64,000 nucleotides of DNA, from assembly GCA_020080175.1 (NCBI GenBank), contig JAGHQL010000049.1:1-64000 (forward strand), read 5' to 3'. Made by a program: the position numbers and the translations under genes. Positions 59,226-64,000 of this stretch are shown here, piece after piece. This DNA comes from Glutinoglossum americanum. Its lineage: Eukaryota > Ascomycota > Geoglossomycetes > Geoglossales > Geoglossaceae. The notes beneath the pieces were generated by a model that saw only the letters and a program-made list of their open reading frames with translations, did no database searches and was not told the DNA's origin. The first letter of the stretch is position 1. The number at the start of each line of letters is the position of its first letter.

Positions 59226-61531
59226 ATGGGAGACCAAAATATTGCAGGGTTGGAGCAAACTCCTGTGAATCCTCTCGAGTCTTCAATGCTACTGAAGCGT
59301 CATCATAATGGAACATTGCATTCTGACGTACCTAAAGAGTCGCCCGCGAAAAAACTGAAAGTGGATTGTGAGCATGAGGTTGCTGATCCAAGTACTGCAA
59401 AGGGTCAAGACCGAAGAAAGGGCGTCGTCCCGATAAAGCCAGAGTCAATCCACCTTTTCAATGCTCAGGTATTAATAGAAACTAATTTGTGGTGAAGATT
59501 TCTTATCCTACAATCAGGCAAGAGCCGATCTGAGGTTGCGGACGACGATGCCGCAGAAGCTTCACGACACACGGATAGTCGGGACAAACACCCCAGGAAA
59601 AGAACAAAACAGAAAGGCCAAAATGTCGGTCGAGATTTTGGAAGCTCCAGGGATGCGCTACAGCTTTGCTCAACTCGCACAACATTCCCTGAATTCTCGC
59701 CTGCAGAGTGTCAATTTGGGAGCGGGTGCATATTCAAGCACGATATCCGAGAGTATTTGAACAAGGGAAAGAGGGAAGATCTTGATACGTTCGGAGGTCT
59801 GTGTCCTGTATGGGATGCCAGAGGACTGTGCAGTTTGGGCTGGAAATGTCGGTTCGCAGGCTCACATTCACGAGAGAGAGACACGGAAGATGGCAGGAGG
59901 GAGCTGGTTCTCATTGAGGATGAGGAGCGGAAGGCAAAGGCTAAAGGTAGGGGTGAGGGTGGTGAAGACGGTGGGGTGTTGAACGTGATTAGTACACAGC
60001 AGAAATCGGCTTTGATGCGGAAGAAAATGGAGACACCAAGGACAGACAAGTATATCAGCTGGCTGGATCAGAATGCAGCGGAGTTAGACAAACAACTACA
60101 CGGGGGCAACCGGCAGGACAAGGACTTAGATGGAAAAGAGTCCAGAGAGGATAACCGCGCATTATACTCGGAGCCTCCATTTCTTCCATCAGAAAAGCGT
60201 CGTGTCTACTTTGGCCCAGAGACGCCAGTACTCGCCCCTTTGACTACCCAGGGAAATCTTCCCTTTCGTCGACTATGTGTCAGCCTTGGGGCCCAACTAA
60301 CTTACTCCGAGATGGCAATGGGGATGCCCCTAATCCAAGGCAACAAGTCGGAATGGGCATTGATGAAATGCCATGTATCAGAGACTTTGCCGCCTTCATT
60401 CAAAGGTGCTAGGAATATTGTTGTGGATTACGGCAATGCGAAAGACTTCAAGTTCGGTGCACAGATCTCAGCAAACAAACCATGGTTAGCGATGAAGGCG
60501 ACGGAGTATCTAACCAATCTATGTTCTCACCTTCGCGTAATTGACTTGAACTGCGGTTGTCCCATAGATATGGTATACCGCACTGGAGCCGGCTCAGCGT
60601 TGCTGGAAAACCAAGCGAAACTTGAGAAGATCCTTCGGGGGATGAATGCTGTCTCTGGAGAGGTCCCTATCACGACTAAGATTCGGATGGGCACAAAGAA
60701 CGACCGACCAAACGCTCTGAAATTGGTAGAGAGGCTCGCGCTTGGCGGACACGAGGCGCAGGAAATCGGAGAAGGGCCATCGGGGGTAGCGGCGATCACA
60801 CTCCACGGCAGAAGTAGACAGCAAAGATATACCAAATCTGCAGATTGGACCTATATTGCAGAATGTGCAGCACTGATCAAGCGGTTCAACGAGTCAAGCG
60901 ACGGAATTACCGATACTGCAAAGGAATCAGACCCGAGGGCGAAGCCTGCTGGTAATGGCGGTAGAGTATACTTTCTCGGGAATGGGGATTGCTATTCTCA
61001 CATCGATTATTACGAGCACCTTCGGGATGCGAAGGTAGACTCTGTGATGCTTGCACGGGGCGCACTTGTGAAGCCATGGATTTTCGAAGAGATCGAGAAG
61101 AACCAATACTTAGACAAGTCTGCTAGCGAGCGCCTTACATATGTCGAGCAATTTGCGAGGTTTGGCTTGGAGACCTGGGGATCTGACGAGATAGGCGTGG
61201 GCACGACAAGAAAATTCCTTTTGGAGTGGATGAGCTTTGCTCACCGCTACGTACCTCTAGGAATATTAGAGCATCTGCCTCCAAGTCTCCAAGATAGGCC
61301 TCCAGCCTGGAGGGGCAGAAATGATTTAGAGACATTGCTTGGGAGCGACAATTACAAGGACTGGATCAAGATCAGGTAGAGACGCCGCTTACGGTTATTT
61401 CCATCTGAGGAATGTTTAATGCTAATCTTTCATACACTTATAGTGAGATGTTCCTCGGTCCAGCACATAAAGATTTTAAATTTGAGCCAAAGCATAAGTC
61501 TAATAGTTATGAATTAGACGCAGAAGGATAA
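59226..61531 (+). CDS. DUS3: tRNA-dihydrouridine(47) synthase Dus3
   Basis: Three exons are read: 59226-59468, 59523-61375 and 61444-61531 (2184 nt, 727 aa). Two CCCH zinc fingers appear near residues 150-200: [11 protein letters not shown] and [20 protein letters not shown], typical of Dus3 and used for tRNA binding. The flavin TIM-barrel domain has [52 protein letters not shown] with the catalytic cysteine, [27 protein letters not shown] and VYFLGNGDC. Dus3 reduces U47 in the variable loop of tRNAs, using NADPH and FMN. The active-site cysteine in CGCP and the downstream HGR motif are present. The acceptor for exon 2 is the second of two AGs five bases apart; only it keeps the frame. The C-terminus ends in [10 protein letters not shown]. 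Confidence 0.95.
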
Positions 61532-62015
61532 TAGAAGCACGAACGGAATAGCGATGTGGAGTGTGGATTTGCTTACGTATTCATGTATGATATATATAAT
61601 GCCTTTGAGGCAGCGGTTGCGTTTCGTATGAGCTGGATAGCCTCGTTGAAGACTGGTTTCCGGAGGCATCAAACAGGTGTTCGTAGACAGTATGTGGCCC
61701 AGATTTCCGTGATGAGTTTCCAAGATTTCTGAGTATGACGTAATGAGGCTGTGGTGTGGCTAGAGTTTTAGCGGTATCAAGCCACGTTTCCCTCGAACAA
61801 CAAACGAAACGCACGCGGCCTTTTCAGATCAATACCATCTCGTGGACCATAGGCGAACAGAATCCTATTTGCCCTCAGTACAGTACAGCATACGCCAGAA
61901 GTTCTCTCTGTGCTCTCTAGGTCCTCAGCCTTCCTTTCACCAACAGCTCCTTCCAAGCAGTAACAAACAACAACAGCTGTAGACACCTGCTGTGGCAGGT
62001 ACAGCTCAGCCGACA
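61532..62015. other. Intergenic region
   Basis: This lies between Dus3 and the BAP31/Yet gene on the same strand; it should hold the Dus3 3' end and the next promoter. No gene was seen. Confidence 0.6.
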
Positions 62016-62954
62016 TGACTCTCTACTACAGCCTTGTAAGTCTCCCTCTAATGTAGAAATGGAGCATAATTATCAGCGCTCCATTAGCAATATGTATTTA
62101 TTTGTGCATGGGATAATTCGACCATCGATGTTGCCATCACGTCCCCAGATCGAATGATAAGAATGAAACAGCTAATATACGCTTCCCACAACAGGTATTT
62201 CTCTTGTTAGTCGTGGAAATGGTTATATTTATGCTCCTGATTATCCCTCTACCGTTTACTTGGAGGAGAAAGCTTTTCACGTTTATTTCGGAAAGCCCTC
62301 TTATTGCGAAACTACAGTATGGCATGAAGGTTTGATTCCGCAATACCCAGTATCTATAGAATGCGAATAACAGGCCGATACAGATTACCTTCATCTTCAT
62401 CCTCATCCTCTTTATCGACAGTGTAAACCGTGTCTACCGCGTTCAGATTGAGTTGGCGGCCGCTACGGAGAAGAGTAACCAAGGGTGAGCAAAATCCCAT
62501 ACCCATTCAGGTTACAGTTATTCATCCTTGTCGAGCTGGACCACTGACAAGCTATGCTACCATTAGCAGAGGCACTGTCCTTGGCCATGAGCGCATGGAA
62601 GTCCAAGCGCGCAAGTTCTACTCCCAGCGCAACATGTACCTTTGTGGCTTCACTCTTTTCCTCTCACTAATCCTCAATCGCACTTATGTCATGATCTTAG
62701 ACATTCTGCGTCTTGAGGATAAGGTCAAGCACTACGAAGGTGATCACAAGGCCAAGGGCAAAGACCCTGTTGCTCTCGCAAATGCTGGCAACGTGGATGA
62801 GATCGCGAGTCTGAAAAAGCAGGTAGCGCAGAAGGAACGCGATATCGAGACACTGAAGAAACAAAGTGAAGGTCTTAGCAGAGAATATGGGGAATTGAGT
62901 GACAGATACTCGGCATTGGAAGAAATCGACTCCACCCCGAAGAAAGACAAGTAG
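62016..62954 (+). CDS. YET3: BAP31 homologue (Yet1/Yet3 family)
   Basis: Four exons are read: 62016-62036, 62195-62329, 62384-62484 and 62567-62954 (645 nt, 214 aa). It starts MTLYYSLVFLLLVVEMVIFM, with three N-terminal membrane spans: residues about 5-25, 45-67 (ITFIFILILFIDSVNRVYRV) and about 100-120 (YLCGFTLFLSLILNRTYVMI). A basic link is followed by a long charged coiled coil (IASLKKQVAQKERDIETLKK) and a lysine-rich end, PKKDK. BAP31/Yet proteins are ER membrane proteins associated with the Sec translocon and with sorting of membrane cargo; yeast Yet1-Yet3 bind the translocon. The C-terminal KDK may act as an ER retrieval signal. The symbol is by family: yeast has three paralogues and Yet3 is only the closest by role. 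Splice phases agree throughout. Confidence 0.92.
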
Positions 62955-63445
62955 ATCAAGAATATCTCTCTAGATATCGAGATGGTCTGAGGTTTGAGAA
63001 ACCGGCAGAATCATCTACTTGGTAGGGGTGAGGGGATGAATTGATCTGGTCCACGTTAGGCGGAAATGCCTTATCCACCATAATATTGAAAGCGTTTGGG
63101 TCCTTATGTGGAAGGGGCGGTGGGACCAGATGTAGGCCTAGCAGGTGCAGCGTACAGAGTGCAGGAGCAATTGGAGCGTTTACGGCGATCACTGAAATGA
63201 CTCGATTCCGATCTTTCCCTGCATTTCTATGTTGCTCAAGGAGCTATTTACTCTTCCCGTAAAAATTGTAGTGAAGCATGAAAACACTTTGCTCAAACCA
63301 TACTCCACAATGCATCATTGATTGTTTATTTAAAAGCCTCGGATAGAAAATGGTGACACGCCCACCAGGTAGTTGGCGAGCATTGTCTCTTCGGAACCAT
63401 TTCGACCCACCCCAACATTATTAGCCTAAATTAACAGCTTCGCAA
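62955..63445. other. Intergenic region
   Basis: This lies between the BAP31 homologue and the amidase; it should hold the 3' end of one and the promoter of the other. No gene was seen. Confidence 0.6.
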
Positions 63446-64000
63446 ATGAACAAAATGTCCTCTACACGATATGTCAATTACCCTATTGCTAAGCTTGGAC
63501 CGCCGACTCCATATTCTAACCCTCCTCGCTCGAATCCAGTTCTTCGAGGGATTCCGTTGTCGGTAGCCGCTTCAATGTCCGTTTAACCTTCTGCTTATTA
63601 CATCAATAGCCGCCAAGCTAATGAACTAAAAGCATTTCATCCTTTGACTTCGTTGGGAGGATTTTCTGGTCAAACGCAGGTTTTGGTTCGCTGCAATCTA
63701 TCAAGGAGCTAGACGACTATGAGCCCCGATACGATCCTACAGTGATTCCATTGGAGGATTCCTCCGTTCCTGGGCCAAGCCCTTATACTGCACCAAATCC
63801 ATCTCACCAGCCACCAGTAGTGGATGAGGCCAGAGGATACTATTCCGTTTCTGATTTCCATGCACTTTACAAGTCGGGCAAGGTCACGCCGACGGATGTG
63901 ATTGAGGGCCTGTTGCCACAGATTCGGCGGGATACGTTACCCCCTGGCAATCACTCGATTGCATTCTTGGAGAGCAAAGTGGATATTATACGCAAGGCTG
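63446..64000 (+). CDS. Amidase, N-terminal part (cut by window end)
   Basis: The first exon starts at 63446 (or the in-frame ATG at 63455) with MNKMSSTRYVNYPIAKLGPP and NPVLRGIPLSVAASMS, then a GTTTAA donor near 63583. The second exon reads IFWSNAGFGSLQSIKELDDY, EPRYDPTVIPL and, at the window edge, YYSVSDFHALYKSGKVTPTD with IEGLLPQIRRD. This is the N-terminus of the fungal amidase-signature hydrolases, which cut carboxamide bonds. The Ser-cisSer-Lys triad lies beyond the window. The exact intron border was not resolved: a CAG acceptor at 63680 would split the conserved FWSNAGFGS segment, so the exon must start further upstream. Partial gene. Confidence 0.75.

Noticed and set aside
63675-63682. 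CAG acceptor in the amidase gene
   Set aside because: Its use would remove the conserved FWSNA part of FWSNAGFGS, so the exon must begin further upstream.

Overview
This window is nuclear DNA of a filamentous ascomycete, most likely Pezizomycotina. The genes are single units on both strands, split by short introns (about 50-130 nt) with GT-AG ends and two probable GC-AG exceptions. The gene set includes a LaeA-like methyltransferase, an ERMES subunit, a betaine lipid synthase fusion, a Kin4-type kinase with long disordered flanks and a BTB/POZ protein of the fungal type. The class below Pezizomycotina cannot be fixed by eye. I see no prokaryotic operon, CRISPR array, rRNA gene or convincing tRNA gene, and I recognise no intact transposon or virus-like element.

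Layout. 1-8.3 kb: a BTB/POZ gene (minus), then about 4 kb of low-complexity, repeat-bearing DNA with two clean minisatellites, then a seven-exon LaeA-like methyltransferase (minus). 8.3-16.7 kb is gene-poor, with one cysteine-rich hypothetical gene (minus). 16.7-26 kb is a dense housekeeping block: Sec61 beta (plus), the PP1 regulator Sds22 (minus), a Psr1-type HAD phosphatase (minus) and a four-helix-like membrane protein (plus), followed by a strong hairpin. 27-35 kb: an F-box-like protein, the betaine lipid synthase Bta1 (both plus) and Mdm12 (minus, tail-to-tail with Bta1). 35-44.8 kb is gene-poor apart from a TATA-driven 118-residue protein. 44.8-64 kb: a Kin4/Frk1-type kinase, a secreted GH31 alpha-glucosidase (both plus), an Sfp1-like zinc-finger factor (minus), then Dus3, the BAP31/Yet homologue and the start of an amidase, all plus.

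The genes do not form one pathway. There is a loose membrane theme: Sec61 beta and BAP31/Yet at the ER, Mdm12 at ER-mitochondria contacts, and Bta1 making a phosphorus-free ER lipid. There is also a loose growth-control theme: Sfp1-like, Sds22, Kin4-like and Psr1-like. These are probably chance neighbours. I found no convincing undescribed system. The best leads are unusual gene structures (GC-AG introns, 14- to 38-nt exons, a start codon alone in its exon, an in-frame intron), a possible one-base disruption in the Sfp1-like gene, and a 24-bp hairpin at 26.06-26.11 kb.

Exon borders were read by eye from splice motifs, reading-frame continuity and remembered family sequences. Where the phases of all exons sum to a clean reading frame I say so; 5' ends of the kinase, phosphatase, Sfp1-like and amidase genes are unresolved.
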